Positions 52,533 to 62,167 are shown, numbered from the stretch's first letter. The stretch is 64,000 bases of DNA from Caballeronia sp. TF1N1 (GCF_022878925.1 NZ_CP084627.1:558001-622000), one strand, 5' to 3'. A program made the numbers and translations. The notes: generated from the sequence alone by a model not told the origin.

Positions 52533-53543
52533 ATGAAGCGAATTCTGATCGTCAAAGTCACGTCTCTCGGCGATATCGTCGAAACGCTGCCGGTTGTCTC
52601 CGACTTGCGGCGGGCGTTTCCATCCGCGAAGGTCGACTGGGCCGCCGACGCCGCGTTCGCTGACATCATCCGTTGGAGTCAGGGTGTCGACCGCGTGCTG
52701 AGCGCGCCTTTGCGCAAGTTCAAGAAGGCGCGCAACTGGAACGATCTCAAGGAAATCACGGGGTCCATCAGCGAGTTGCGCGCCGAGAAATACGACGTCA
52801 TCGTCGATATTCATGGCGTGTACAAGAGCGCGATCATCGCGTTCATAGCGCGTGGGCGGCGGCGCTACGGCTATCTGAATCAGGACCTTGGCGAGCGTGG
52901 CGCGGCGTTCGCATACAACGCGCGCTTCGGTCCGCGTCCGCACACCGACGCCTGGCGCGGCATGCGCGTGAGCGTCGCCGATGCGCTGGGCTACGAGATT
53001 CAGGAAACGCCCGACTACGATCTTCGACTTCCCGAGCCTACGCATGACCTCGGCATTCCACGCAGCGGCGCGCCCATCGCCATGTTGTTCCACGCGACCT
53101 CCGCCGATGTGAAGAAGTGGCCGAAGGATCACTGGGCCGAAGTCGGGCGCTGGCTCGTCGAGCGCGGCTATCAGATTGCGTTGCCGTGGGGCACGGAGCG
53201 CGAGCGCGGCGAAGCGCAGGCCGTTGCCGCACTCGTGCCGCAGGCGCTCGTGCTGCCGAAGCTGAGCGTCGAGGAATGCGCGCACTGGATTCAGGCGTCT
53301 GAACTGGTCGTCGGAACCGATACCGGGCTCGTCCATCTCGCACATGCTTTGCAGCGGCGCACCGTTATGCTGTTCGCGGCGACATCGCGCGAGCATTTCG
53401 GTATCCACGAACCTGGCCGTTCGGTCTCTGTCGGTGATGGCGGAGCGCCGCCTGACGTGCCGCAAGTGCTCGGGGCAATACAAAGCGTTTTGGCTCCCAC
53501 TGAAGCGAATCGCCACGCGAATGCTGGCGTAATAGCGCGTTAA
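52533..53543 (+). CDS. waaC: Lipopolysaccharide heptosyltransferase I
   Basis: A 336-residue GT9 glycosyltransferase. It begins MKRILIVKVTSLGDIVETLPVV, the GT9 N terminus, and has FHATSADVKKWP and VGTDTGLVHLAHAL, which bind the ADP-heptose donor. It adds the first heptose to Kdo of the inner core at the cytoplasmic face of the membrane. ATG 52533 fits the family; an ATG six codons upstream is possible. Neighbouring core genes are absent. Confidence 0.93.
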   Translation: MKRILIVKVTSLGDIVETLPVVSDLRRAFPSAKVDWAADAAFADIIRWSQGVDRVLSAPLRKFKKARNWNDLKEITGSISELRAEKYDVIVDIHGVYKSAIIAFIARGRRRYGYLNQDLGERGAAFAYNARFGPRPHTDAWRGMRVSVADALGYEIQETPDYDLRLPEPTHDLGIPRSGAPIAMLFHATSADVKKWPKDHWAEVGRWLVERGYQIALPWGTERERGEAQAVAALVPQALVLPKLSVEECAHWIQASELVVGTDTGLVHLAHALQRRTVMLFAATSREHFGIHEPGRSVSVGDGGAPPDVPQVLGAIQSVLAPTEANRHANAGVIAR

Positions 53544-53568
53544 AAAGATTTATGCGCATAAACTTTTT
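53542..53568. repeat. AT-rich palindrome at the end of waaC
   Basis: TTTATGCGCATAAA, an uninterrupted 14 bp palindrome, flanked by AAAAAG on the left and CTTTTT on the right. It overlaps the waaC stop. It could fold into a terminator with a T run or act as an operator for a gene facing either way. Confidence 0.6.
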
Positions 53569-53699
53569 GTGTCACGACGGCAAAGAGGGCGCACAGCAGT
53601 TATTCAATTAGTGCGCGAACGTAAATTTTGCTTCGTAGCACTTGACGGCGATTCCGCGACCGGAGACGATTGCGAAAACACTTAAGAATCGTCCGATAA

Positions 53700-54599
53700 A
53701 TGATCGAAGACTCCGCCGTTGACGCACGACAGGCCATCGTGCGTCTTCAATCTGCCGACATCGTGCCGGGCGCGCCGCTCGGATGGGCGATCGTTTCCGC
53801 CGATGGGACGCCGCTTTTTGCAGCCGGCACCCTGATTCCCGACGAAGCGACGCGCGATTTCATTTTCAGGCAGTTCGATCCGCACCGGACTGCCGGCGAC
53901 GCGGCGCCTCGACGAAAACCGGAAGAGCCGAGTGAGGAAACGCTCGTTCTCGACGACTTGGGTTTGTCGATCGGCGGCCGGATTGGCGTGCGTGTCACAG
54001 GCGGTTCGGGTTCGGCGATGTATGCGAGTCGCGTAATCGGTTTTTCGAATGCACGTCGCAATGGCGAGCGTTCGCTTTTCGTCACTCAGCCGCTCATGAC
54101 GGGCTTCGATCCGCTGGACCTCACGCGTGGCGAACTGGTCGATCTCGTCGCGCTGACGGGAAAGGGCGTGTTCCGCTTCGCGTGTACGGTTGATGCGCTT
54201 TGCCGCGAGCCGTTCAGTTATGTGGTGTTATCGGCGCCAGGTACGATCCGCCGCCTGCGCACGCGCAAGTTCGTCCGCATGCCAACGCGCATGGCGGCAT
54301 GCTTTGCCATCGAAGGCGAAGAGGGCGCGCTCAAACAGCCGGGTCGCGTGAGCGACATCAGTCCCTACGGCATGTCTTTGACTGTCGCGACGCCGAACGC
54401 GCGCGTGGGCGATCGTCTCGCACTCTCGTTTCGATTCGCGACGGACGGCGTCGATGTTCAGGTCGATACCATCGCCATCGTGCGTCACGTCGGCGACTTC
54501 GATGCATCGACGCAAAGCGCCGCTTATGGGCTTGAATTCGAATCGCTCGAACCGGCGCAGCGTATTGCGCTGAAGTCGTTCATGGCGGAGCATGGTTAG
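53700..54599 (+). CDS. PilZ domain protein (cyclic-di-GMP receptor, YcgR-like)
   Basis: A 299-residue protein. The C-terminal PilZ domain holds both ligand motifs, RKFVR (RxxxR) at 189-193 and DISPYG (DxSxxG) at 219-224, so it should bind cyclic-di-GMP. The preceding 90-180 part resembles the YcgR N-terminal barrel. It likely links the second messenger to motility or surface behaviour. A diguanylate cyclase gene lies 3 kb away, but no direct pairing is shown. No flagellar genes are near. Confidence 0.85.
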   Translation: MIEDSAVDARQAIVRLQSADIVPGAPLGWAIVSADGTPLFAAGTLIPDEATRDFIFRQFDPHRTAGDAAPRRKPEEPSEETLVLDDLGLSIGGRIGVRVTGGSGSAMYASRVIGFSNARRNGERSLFVTQPLMTGFDPLDLTRGELVDLVALTGKGVFRFACTVDALCREPFSYVVLSAPGTIRRLRTRKFVRMPTRMAACFAIEGEEGALKQPGRVSDISPYGMSLTVATPNARVGDRLALSFRFATDGVDVQVDTIAIVRHVGDFDASTQSAAYGLEFESLEPAQRIALKSFMAEHG

Positions 54600-54708
54600 A
54601 CGGGGCGTCGGCCGTTGCGCTTTGCCGAGCTGACATTCGCGAGCCTGCGCGTCGCCGGCGTCGTGGCCGAGCGCATGCCAGCCCCGCATCGCCCGCTTAC
54701 CTCGAAGA

Positions 54709-55359
54709 TCAACTCGGAAAGCCATCCGGAAACAATCGCTCGACCGCATTCTCGAAGTGCTGAATCGGCGCGGCGCCACGCAACGCGATGGGCGGCGGCG
54801 GTTCCTTGCCCGGCGCGGCTTCGCGCGACAGCACGGCAAACGGCACGCCGCTCACGCCCAGTTGCTTGGCGAACTCTTCGTCTTCGATCACGAGGTCCGT
54901 GTAGGTGCCTTCGTCGAGCGCTTCTTCGAGCAACTCCGGGTCGATGCCGCATGTCGCGGCAATATCGATGAGCGCGTCCGGATCGCCGATATCGATACCT
55001 TCCTCGAAGTAAGCCTTGAAGATCGCGCGATGCACGATATCGAAGCGCCCCGATTCCTGCGCAAAAAGCGCGGTCTCGAACGCCTTGCGGCTGCGCGGCG
55101 CGACGGGCGGCGGACGCATCAACATGTTGCGCTCCTCGGCAAGCGGAACCACCGAGTTTTCCCAGGCGTCCTGGGCTTGTTCGCTATTCGGATCAGGCAG
55201 CGGCGTGGGTTCGGGACGCAGTTCGAACGCGTGCCAGCGAAGCTCTACTGCGTTGCCATACGCCTTGGCGAACTGATCGAGCACCGGTGTTTCCAGGTAG
55301 CAGAAAGGACATGTGAAGTCCGACCAGACATCGACATACAAAACAGGCGTGGTTGCCAT
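54709..55359 (-). CDS. DsbA-family dithiol oxidoreductase, FrnE-like
   Basis: A 216-residue cytoplasmic thioredoxin-fold protein. The active site is CPFC (Cys17 and Cys20) after the first strand, and the cis-Pro is Pro173 in GVSGVPFAV. The alpha-helical insert lies at about 60-150. There is no signal peptide. FrnE relatives act in polyketide maturation or as cytoplasmic isomerases; the substrate here is unknown. ATG 55359 is chosen because the longer frame upstream belongs to a neighbouring gene. Confidence 0.85.
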   Translation of the reverse strand: MATTPVLYVDVWSDFTCPFCYLETPVLDQFAKAYGNAVELRWHAFELRPEPTPLPDPNSEQAQDAWENSVVPLAEERNMLMRPPPVAPRSRKAFETALFAQESGRFDIVHRAIFKAYFEEGIDIGDPDALIDIAATCGIDPELLEEALDEGTYTDLVIEDEEFAKQLGVSGVPFAVLSREAAPGKEPPPPIALRGAAPIQHFENAVERLFPDGFPS

Positions 55360-55484
55360 GAAAAAACCTCGAATACAGGGCGATGCATGCGCGCGCCCGG
55401 AAAGGACAAAACAGCAAAACCGGTATGTTAGCGCGTGCTGCGAGTCGATGTAGGCATGGCGCGGCGCGTTCAAAATTCGCCGGC

Positions 55485-56846
55485 TCAGAACCCGCCGTCG
55501 AGCTCGATCTTGCTGCCGTCGAAGAAGCGCGACAGACGGAAGGCGCGCGGGTCGACGAGCGGGATGTCGTTCGCGACGATATCCGCCATCAACCGACCCG
55601 CACCCGGACCGATGCCGAAACCATGCCCCGAAAATCCCGTGGCGATGAACACCCCGGGCGTTCCGTCGATGCCCGAGATGACCGGCACCGCATCGGGCGT
55701 TACATCGATATAGCCGGCCCACGACTGCTCGACCTTCACCGCGCCAAGCGCCGGAAAAACCGCGCGAAATTCGTCGAGCGCGCGCTGGTTGAAGGCCTCG
55801 ACAGGCGCGGGGTCGAGCGTGCGCACGGACTCGAATACCGTCGGCCGATTCAGCGGCCAGTGGCGCGGACGGCGTAGTTCCTCGAAGAAGCGCGCGTTGA
55901 AGCCGAGCTTGAGCGCGCCGAGCTGGCTTTTGAGCGCGGGCAAAAACTTGAAGAACAGCCGGAAACTGTCGGGCGTGATGTCGCTGTAGTTGCGGAACGC
56001 GTTGGCGATGGTATAGCCGCCGTCGAGCCGCTTGCGATAACCCATCGCGTGATTGCACGCGCTCACGTCGGGACCGCCTTCGAGCGGCGCCGTGCGCATG
56101 ACCGACGAACGCACCATGAGCTGTGGCACATCGACATCGAGGTTGCCCGCGAAGAGCCGCGTCCACGCGCCGCCCGCGACCACCACGCTCGTGCACGCGA
56201 TCCGTCCGTATTCCGTCACCACGCCGCTGACCTTGCCGCCGCTCGTTTCCACGCCGCGCACGGCGCAGGGCGTGAGTATCTTGACGCCTCGCTTGCGCAG
56301 CGCGGCGGCCATCGCCGGGACGGCGCGTTGCGGTTCGGCGCGGCCATCGCCGGGCGTGTAGATGCCGCCCGCGAAGCGGCGTGACGCGCCGGTCATCAGC
56401 GCGGCGGTTTCATCGGCGGAGATGATGCGCGAGTCGAGCGCGTCGCGGCCGACTTTTGCGACCGCGCGCGCGAGCCACGCTTCGTGATCGGCGAGTGCTT
56501 TGGCGTCGTCGGCGGCATAGAGGATGCCGCACTCGCGAAAGCCGGTGTCGATGCCGAATTCTTCATCGATACGACGCCACAGCTTCAGACTCTCGAGACT
56601 GAGTTCGAGCTCGCGCAGGTCGCGATGTGTCGCGCGGCACCAGCCCCAGTTGCGGCTCGACTGCTCGCCCGCGATGTGCCCTTTCTCGCACACCGCCACC
56701 GACAAGCCCTTGGCCGCCAGCGAGCGCGCGGTGCTGATGCCGATCACGCCGCCGCCCACGACGACCACGTCGACACGTTCGGGCAGCGTTCTGTCTTCGT
56801 CGATACGTTCTGTCAGCGGTCCCATGTCAGGACGCGCGCTCGTCAA
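55485..56846 (-). CDS. FAD-dependent amino acid/amine oxidase (DAO family)
   Basis: A 453-residue flavoprotein of the DadA/glycine oxidase type. The dinucleotide motif VVVGGGVIGISTARSLA is at about 28-44. EKGHIAGEQSSRNWGWCR holds the FAD-contacting residues and may include a flavin-proximal Cys. ATGFSGHGFGIGPGAG near the C terminus binds the flavin phosphate and ribityl chain. The substrate could be a D-amino acid, sarcosine or gamma-glutamylputrescine. It precedes the DsbA-like gene on the same strand with a 125-base gap. Confidence 0.85.
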   Translation of the reverse strand: MTSARPDMGPLTERIDEDRTLPERVDVVVVGGGVIGISTARSLAAKGLSVAVCEKGHIAGEQSSRNWGWCRATHRDLRELELSLESLKLWRRIDEEFGIDTGFRECGILYAADDAKALADHEAWLARAVAKVGRDALDSRIISADETAALMTGASRRFAGGIYTPGDGRAEPQRAVPAMAAALRKRGVKILTPCAVRGVETSGGKVSGVVTEYGRIACTSVVVAGGAWTRLFAGNLDVDVPQLMVRSSVMRTAPLEGGPDVSACNHAMGYRKRLDGGYTIANAFRNYSDITPDSFRLFFKFLPALKSQLGALKLGFNARFFEELRRPRHWPLNRPTVFESVRTLDPAPVEAFNQRALDEFRAVFPALGAVKVEQSWAGYIDVTPDAVPVISGIDGTPGVFIATGFSGHGFGIGPGAGRLMADIVANDIPLVDPRAFRLSRFFDGSKIELDGGF

Positions 56847-57171
56847 GTCGTGCCGTTACGTTCATGTGTCGGTCAGGTTGAGCCGGGAGGCAGTCATGCT
56901 AAGGGATGCGCCTCTTTTTGACCATATGAATGAAATTGCCGCGATGTTGCATCGGGGCATGAAGCGCATGTTGCACGCCGTCTGCGCATGCGCCGGCGAT
57001 CCGCTACGATAGGGCAGGCGCGGCGTCCAGGAGCAAACACAAGCGGATGCGCCGCGTCCGACAGCACCCGTCATCGAGCGTCAGGCACGGCGCGTGCGAA
57101 CTCAGCGCCGCATGCGTCACGCGCCATTGGCGCCAGTCAACGCAATTTCACCCCATCTCTGGAGAACTTTC
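56847..57171. promoter_or_regulatory. Divergent region between the flavin oxidase and osmC-like genes
   Basis: A 325-base gap. It must contain both promoters. TACGAT at about 57005 is a weak -10 candidate for the OsmC gene. Frames here look non-coding. I see no strong repeat or operator. Confidence 0.35.
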
Positions 57172-57603
57172 ATGCAAAAGACAGCATCGGCGAAGTGGAG
57201 CGGCGGCATCAAGGACGGCAAGGGTTTCATCTCGACGCAAACCGGCGTGCTCAACGAAGCGCCGTATGGCTTCAAGTCGCGTTTCGAGGAAGGTCCGGGC
57301 ACGAACCCGGAAGAGTTGATCGGCGCGGCGCACGCTGGCTGCTTCACGATGGCGCTTTCGCTGCAACTCGAGCTCGCGGGTCTGAAGGCCGAAAGCCTGG
57401 AAACGAAATCGACCGTCACGCTCGATAAAGACGGCGAAGGCTTCACCATCACCGCGTGTCAACTCGATCTGAAGGCGAAGATTCCCGGCGCCGACAAGGC
57501 TGCATTCGACAAGGCCGCGCAAGCCGCGAAGGAAGGCTGTCCGGTGTCGAAGCTATTTGCGGGCAACGCGAAGATTACGCTGAACGCCGAACTGGTTTCC
57601 TGA
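57172..57603 (+). CDS. osmC: OsmC/Ohr family peroxiredoxin, OsmC subgroup
   Basis: A 143-residue OsmC protein that reduces organic hydroperoxides. The catalytic Cys57 (HAGCFTMAL) and Cys122 (EGCPVSKLF) form the dithiol pair, and GTNPEELIGAA precedes the first. The Arg and Glu that assist peroxide binding lie in SRFEEGPGTNP. GGAGA precedes ATG 57172. It is followed by a clear terminator. Confidence 0.92.
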   Translation: MQKTASAKWSGGIKDGKGFISTQTGVLNEAPYGFKSRFEEGPGTNPEELIGAAHAGCFTMALSLQLELAGLKAESLETKSTVTLDKDGEGFTITACQLDLKAKIPGADKAAFDKAAQAAKEGCPVSKLFAGNAKITLNAELVS

Positions 57604-57631
57604 GCGTTCGAGGCGTGGTTTGAGTGAAAAG

Positions 57632-57666
57632 ACGCGGACCGGTCATCTCGACCGTCCGCGTTTTTT
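57632..57666 (+). terminator. Terminator of osmC
   Basis: ACGCGGAC and its complement with an inner GGTC/GACC stem, followed by six T. The T run overlaps the stop of the convergent diguanylate cyclase gene. Confidence 0.88.
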
Positions 57667-58639
57667 AATGCCGCGCCGCGTTCTTCCTCTCGGCCTTATG
57701 CGCGTACATTTTGCTGTCGCTTTCAATCAGAAGGTCGAAGAAACTCGCATGCTGCGCGGGATCGAACTGCGTCTGTCCAACGCTGAAGCGAATCTCGTAA
57801 CCACGTGTGGCCGAAGCATTGTGCGCAGCCAGCTTTGCGCGCAGACGTTCGAGCGCGTGGGCGGCTTCCTCGTCGCTCGCGTCGGTCAGGAGCGCGACGA
57901 ATTCGTCGCCGCCAAGCCTGCCGATGACATCGCTTGCACGCAGCGAAGCGCGCAAGGCATCGGCGAAAGCGACGAGCGCGCGGTCGCCTTCCGCGTGACC
58001 GAAGGTGTCGTTGATGCGCTTGAAATCGTCGAGATCGAAGAACAGCAGCGACGCGCGCCGATCGAGCCGTTTGCAGATATTGAGCGCATGCCGCGCTAGC
58101 GCTTCGAAACCGCGACGGTTGGCAATGAGCGTCAGGTCATCGACGGTTGCAAGTTCGATCGCCGCGATCTCCTGTTCCGCGATATGCGCGAGATCGCGCA
58201 AGAGGCTGCGCTCTTCGCCGTCGAATTCGCGGGGACGGGTATCGATGAGACAAAGCGTGCCCAACTTGCTGCCATTGGGCACCGTCAGCGGATGCCCCGC
58301 GTAAAACCGAATGCCGGGCGCGCCAGTCACGAGCGGATTGTCATGGAAGCGCGTATCGATGCGCGCATCGGGAATCATCAACACGTCGTCATGCAGAATG
58401 GCGTGCGCGCAGAACGACACATCGCGCGAAGTCTCCGGCACATCGAGACCGATGCACGACTTGAACCACTGCCGATTCTCATCGATCAGGCTCACGAGCG
58501 CGATCGGCACGCCGAACAGCCGCCGCGCTAGGCGCGTGAGACGGTCGAAGCGCTCTTCCGGCGGGGTATCGAGGATATTCAGCGAGCGCAGCGTGGCGAG
58601 CCGGGCGGCTTCGGTCGGGGGTTTGGGCGCGACGAGCAT
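57665..58639 (-). CDS. GAF-GGDEF diguanylate cyclase
   Basis: A 324-residue cytoplasmic protein. Residues 25-165 are a GAF domain (NILDTPPEERFDRLTRLARRLF, CIGLDVPETSRDVSFCAHAI). Residues 170-324 are a GGDEF domain with GGDEF intact at 243-247 and an inhibitory-site RASD (RxxD) at 234-237. It should make cyclic-di-GMP and be feedback-inhibited. GGAG precedes ATG 58639. Its signal is unknown, but this GAF form is common in sensor-like cyclases. Confidence 0.92.
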   Translation of the reverse strand: MLVAPKPPTEAARLATLRSLNILDTPPEERFDRLTRLARRLFGVPIALVSLIDENRQWFKSCIGLDVPETSRDVSFCAHAILHDDVLMIPDARIDTRFHDNPLVTGAPGIRFYAGHPLTVPNGSKLGTLCLIDTRPREFDGEERSLLRDLAHIAEQEIAAIELATVDDLTLIANRRGFEALARHALNICKRLDRRASLLFFDLDDFKRINDTFGHAEGDRALVAFADALRASLRASDVIGRLGGDEFVALLTDASDEEAAHALERLRAKLAAHNASATRGYEIRFSVGQTQFDPAQHASFFDLLIESDSKMYAHKAERKNAARH

Positions 58640-58921
58640 GGATCTCCGTTTCCTGAGACGGTTTGGCGGCAAGGCCGCTGACGACGGGGCAATCGGCAAC
58701 AGTGCTTATTCTCCGACAAATACGCCAATGCTTCAGCACGAAGCCGAGCGCAGCGCTCGCTTCGACAGTCTCGCGCCGCGCGGCGTTTTCGCTATCATGC
58801 CGATGGACCGCGGCCCTTTGTCACGGCGCTTTCATCGCCCTTGCAGCGCACCTTCGTCGCGCAGGCGGGTCGGACATGGTGGCACTTCGCCATGAACCGA
58901 CGACCCCTTTACCTGATTCGC

Positions 58922-60028
58922 ATGGAGCGCCCATTGAAACTCAAGTTCGACTGGACCGTCATCACCCCGATTCTCGCGCTCGTCGTGCTTGTGGCCACCG
59001 CGCTCGTTCACAACACCGCGCTCATGGCGCTGGCCGCCATCGCGCTGGCGTTCGCGGTGTTCGCGGCCGTGCATCATGCCGAAGTAGTCGCGCATCGCGT
59101 CGGCGAGCCGTTCGGCACGCTGGTGCTGGCCATCGCGGTGACGGTGATCGAAGTCGCGCTGATCGTCTCCGTCATGCTGTCCGGCGGCCCCGAAAAAGCC
59201 GGCTTGCCGCGCGACACCGTGTTCGCCGCGATCATGATTTGCAGCAACGCGATCATGGGGCTGTGTCTGCTGATCGGCGGCATGCGGCATCACGTGCAGG
59301 ATTTTCAGTTGCAGGGCGCAAGCGCCGCGCTTGCCATTCTCTGCGCCATGTCCGTGCTCACGCTCGTCCTGCCGAACTTCACGAGCACCGTGCCGGGACC
59401 GGGCTTGTCCACTTCGCAACTCGTGTTCGTCGGGGTGATATCGCTCGTGCTGTATGTGGTGTTCGTGTTCGTGCAGACCATCCGGCATCGCGACTACTTT
59501 TTGCAAGCCGTGCCGGATGTCGTCAAGCTAACCGCCACCGAAGACGACGTGCCCCACGCGCCGCCGCCGACCAACGCCGCCGCATGGACCGCGCTCGGCT
59601 TGCTTGTGCTGTCGCTTTTGTCCGTGGTCGGGCTGGCGAAGCTCTTGTCGCCTGCGGTCGAGGCGGGCGTCGCGGCAGCCGGTGCACCCGAGGCGGTCGT
59701 CGGCGTGGTGATCGCCGCGCTCGTTTTGTTGCCCGAAGGTCTCGCGGCATTGCGCGCGGCGCGTCTAAACCGGCTGCAAACGAGTTTGAACCTTGCGCTA
59801 GGCTCGGCGCTCGCGAGCATCGGTTTGACCATTCCCACGGTTGCGATCGTGTCGATCCTCATCGGCCAGCCTATCTCCCTCGGGCTCGCGCCGAAGGAGA
59901 TCACCATGCTCGCGGTGACGCTGCTCGTCTCCGTGATCACGCTCGGCACCGGGCGCTCGACCGTGCTGCAAGGCGTCGTGCATCTGGTGATCTTCGCGGC
60001 CTTCCTGTTCCTGACCGTCGTGCCATGA
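58922..60028 (+). CDS. chaA: Calcium/proton antiporter, ChaA family
   Basis: A 368-residue membrane protein with about eleven helices. The two CaCA repeats are visible: VHHAEVVAHRVGEPFGTLVLAIAVTVIEVALI at 56-87 and LNRLQTSLNLALGSALASIGLTIPTVA in the second half, each with an acidic or polar residue inside a helix. E. coli ChaA is of similar length. It exports Ca2+, Na+ or K+ in exchange for H+. The start at ATG 58922 fits the family; ATG 58892 is possible. Confidence 0.85.
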   Translation: MERPLKLKFDWTVITPILALVVLVATALVHNTALMALAAIALAFAVFAAVHHAEVVAHRVGEPFGTLVLAIAVTVIEVALIVSVMLSGGPEKAGLPRDTVFAAIMICSNAIMGLCLLIGGMRHHVQDFQLQGASAALAILCAMSVLTLVLPNFTSTVPGPGLSTSQLVFVGVISLVLYVVFVFVQTIRHRDYFLQAVPDVVKLTATEDDVPHAPPPTNAAAWTALGLLVLSLLSVVGLAKLLSPAVEAGVAAAGAPEAVVGVVIAALVLLPEGLAALRAARLNRLQTSLNLALGSALASIGLTIPTVAIVSILIGQPISLGLAPKEITMLAVTLLVSVITLGTGRSTVLQGVVHLVIFAAFLFLTVVP

Positions 60029-60157
60029 GCATCGACGCATGCGGTTTTGCTACCATTCACGGTTTTCCGGCGCGCGCCGCGGGTTTCGTCGACCCGTCAC
60101 GCGCTTGGCAGTAATCGCTCCGGCGTCGATTTTCACCGCAAGTCTCGAAGGATTGGA

Positions 60158-60967
60158 ATGTCGTTCAAGAAGTCAGTCAGCAAGTCCGCATCGTTCGCTT
60201 TCTCCGCGATGCTCGCAGCACTCGCCGTCACCTCGGTTTCCGTTCACGCCAAGGAACTCACGCAGATCCGCTTCGCCGTCGATCCCAGCTACCCGCCGTT
60301 CGAATCCAAGCAGGCGGATGGCAAGCTGGCCGGTTTCGACATCGACCTCGGCAATGCGCTTTGCGCGCAGATGAAGGTCAAATGCGTGTGGGTCGAAAAC
60401 AGTTTCGACGGCATGATTCCCGGCCTCAAGGCGCGCAAGTTCGACGCCGTGTTGTCCGACATGGGCATTACCGAAGAACGCCTGAAGCAGATCGATTTCA
60501 CCCAGCCGCTCTACGATACCCACGCGCAACTCGTCGCGCGCGCGGGCTCGGGCATTCTGCCGACGCCGCAGGCGCTCAAGGGCAAACGCGTCGGCGTCGA
60601 ACAGGGCACGGTGCAGGAACACTACGCGCGCGTGAAGTGGGAACCGCAGGGTGTGACCGTCGTGCCTTACGGCGATGAGGATCAGGTCGAGAACGATCTG
60701 GTCGCGGGCCGTATCGACGCCATGTTCACCGATGCCGCGCAAGCCGCCATCGGCTTTCTGAAGAAGCCGCAAGGCAAGGCGTTCGCGCTCGTCGGGCCGA
60801 TTGTCGAAGACCGGGCGATCATCGGTCCGGGCACGGCAATCGGCTTGCGCAAGGGCGACGCCGATCTGAAGAACGGCCTGGACCAGGCGTTCGACGCGAT
60901 CAAGAAGGACGGCACGTTCAAGCGCATCATGGCGAAGTATTTCGCCACCGATATCTCGATTCAGTAA
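60158..60967 (+). CDS. Amino-acid ABC transporter periplasmic binding protein
   Basis: A 269-residue binding protein of the ArgT/HisJ family. Residues 1-31 are a signal peptide ending VSVHA. The mature chain has FAVDPSYPPFESKQADGKLAGFDIDLGNALC and KARKFDAVLSDMGITEERLKQIDFTQPLY, the ligand-binding lobe of lysine/arginine/ornithine receptors. AAGGATT precedes ATG 60158. No permease or ATPase gene is adjacent, which is unusual for this family; it may share a transporter elsewhere. A terminator follows before the next gene. Confidence 0.88.
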   Translation: MSFKKSVSKSASFAFSAMLAALAVTSVSVHAKELTQIRFAVDPSYPPFESKQADGKLAGFDIDLGNALCAQMKVKCVWVENSFDGMIPGLKARKFDAVLSDMGITEERLKQIDFTQPLYDTHAQLVARAGSGILPTPQALKGKRVGVEQGTVQEHYARVKWEPQGVTVVPYGDEDQVENDLVAGRIDAMFTDAAQAAIGFLKKPQGKAFALVGPIVEDRAIIGPGTAIGLRKGDADLKNGLDQAFDAIKKDGTFKRIMAKYFATDISIQ

Positions 60968-61002
60968 GCGCCCTGGCGTTTAGCGTTCCGAGTGTCGACC
61001 GA

Positions 61003-61034
61003 AAAGGCATCGCTTGCGGTGCCTTTCTCTTTTT
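61003..61034 (+). terminator. Terminator after the binding-protein gene
   Basis: AAAGGCATCGC paired with GCGGTGCCTTT (one G-U pair) around a very short loop, followed by CTCTTTTT. It lies between the binding-protein gene and the M14 gene, so it probably reduces read-through. Confidence 0.75.
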
Positions 61035-61051
61035 ACGAGGCAATTCATTCG

Positions 61052-62167
61052 ATGCAGATCACGCACCATCCGCTCGTCGCCGCTTCGCCTGGAACGGGGC
61101 GCGCGATCACGAGCTACGCCTTCGGCGCGGAACATGGGCCGAAGGTCTATATCCAGGCGTCGCTGCACGCCGACGAACTGCCGGGCATGGTGGTCGCGTG
61201 GTATCTCAAGCGGCATTTCGCGGAGTTGGAAGCGGCGGGGCGCCTGAACGCGCGGATCGTGCTCGTGCCCGTGGCGAATCCGGCCGGGCTCAATCAGCAC
61301 TGGTTCGGCACGCAAATGGGCCGCTTCGACATGCAGTCCGGACAGGATTTCAACCGGCGCTTTCCCGCGCTTGGGCCGGGGCTCGTCGATGGACTCAAGC
61401 AACACCTGACTGGCGATGAAACGCACAACGCCCGCGCCATCCGCGCCGCCTTGCGCGATGCGTTCGCGGCGCTCGAGCCCGCGACCGAACTCGAATCGCA
61501 GCGCATCGCGCTAATGACGCTGGCTTGCGATGCCGATCTCATCATCGACATGCATTGCGACTGGGAAGCCGTCGCGCATCTCTACACGACGCCCGAGGCC
61601 TGGGTTCGGATCGAATCGCTTGCGCGCTATCTCGGCAGCGAGGCGCAATTGCTCGCGGACGTTTCGGGCGGCGAGCCGTTCGACGAAGCGTGCGTATCGG
61701 CGTGGCGTTATCTGCGTGACGCGTTCGCCGGACGCTTCCCCATTCCTCGGGGCGCGGCAACCGTCACTCTCGAACTGCGCGGCGTGCGCGACGTATCGCG
61801 CGAAACCGCCTCGCGCGATGCACAGGCAATCGTCGATTATCTGACGCACGCGGGTTTTATTTCGGGCGCTGCCCCCGCGCTGCCCGCGCTCACCAATCCG
61901 CCGACGCCGCTTGCCGGATGCGAATACCTTCACGCGCCGATCTCCGGCGTGATTCTGCATGCGCGCGAGGTTGGAGAGAGAGTGCGCGCGGGCGATGTCG
62001 TCGCTGAAGTGCTCGATCCGCTCCATGACGAGCTCGTGCCGCTCATCGCGCAGAGCGACGGCGTGCTGTACGCGCGGCACTGGACGCGGTTCGCGACGGC
62101 GGGAATGCTGGTGGCGCGCATCGCGGGCGCGGAAGTCCGGCGCGAAGGCGACCTGCTCGTGCCTTGA
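61052..62167 (+). CDS. Succinylglutamate desuccinylase/aspartoacylase family protein
   Basis: A 371-residue M14-family zinc hydrolase. Zinc ligands His39 and Glu42 (SLHADELPG) and His168 (DMHCDWE) are visible, with the NPAGLNQHWFGTQMGRFD catalytic stretch. A C-terminal segment at 296-371 resembles a biotinyl-lipoyl-like domain (APISGVILHAREVGERVRAGDVVA in outline). Such enzymes deacylate N-acyl amino acids or ring-open related amides. The nearby amino-acid binding protein suggests an amino-acid derivative as substrate. ATG 61052 fits; a longer frame begins inside the terminator. Confidence 0.85.
   Translation: MQITHHPLVAASPGTGRAITSYAFGAEHGPKVYIQASLHADELPGMVVAWYLKRHFAELEAAGRLNARIVLVPVANPAGLNQHWFGTQMGRFDMQSGQDFNRRFPALGPGLVDGLKQHLTGDETHNARAIRAALRDAFAALEPATELESQRIALMTLACDADLIIDMHCDWEAVAHLYTTPEAWVRIESLARYLGSEAQLLADVSGGEPFDEACVSAWRYLRDAFAGRFPIPRGAATVTLELRGVRDVSRETASRDAQAIVDYLTHAGFISGAAPALPALTNPPTPLAGCEYLHAPISGVILHAREVGERVRAGDVVAEVLDPLHDELVPLIAQSDGVLYARHWTRFATAGMLVARIAGAEVRREGDLLVP

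Noticed and set aside
55360-56196. N-terminal extension that would fuse the DsbA-like protein to another frame
   Set aside because: The extension is out of frame with the flavin oxidase it overlaps, and the DsbA-like protein begins at its family start, ATG 55359.
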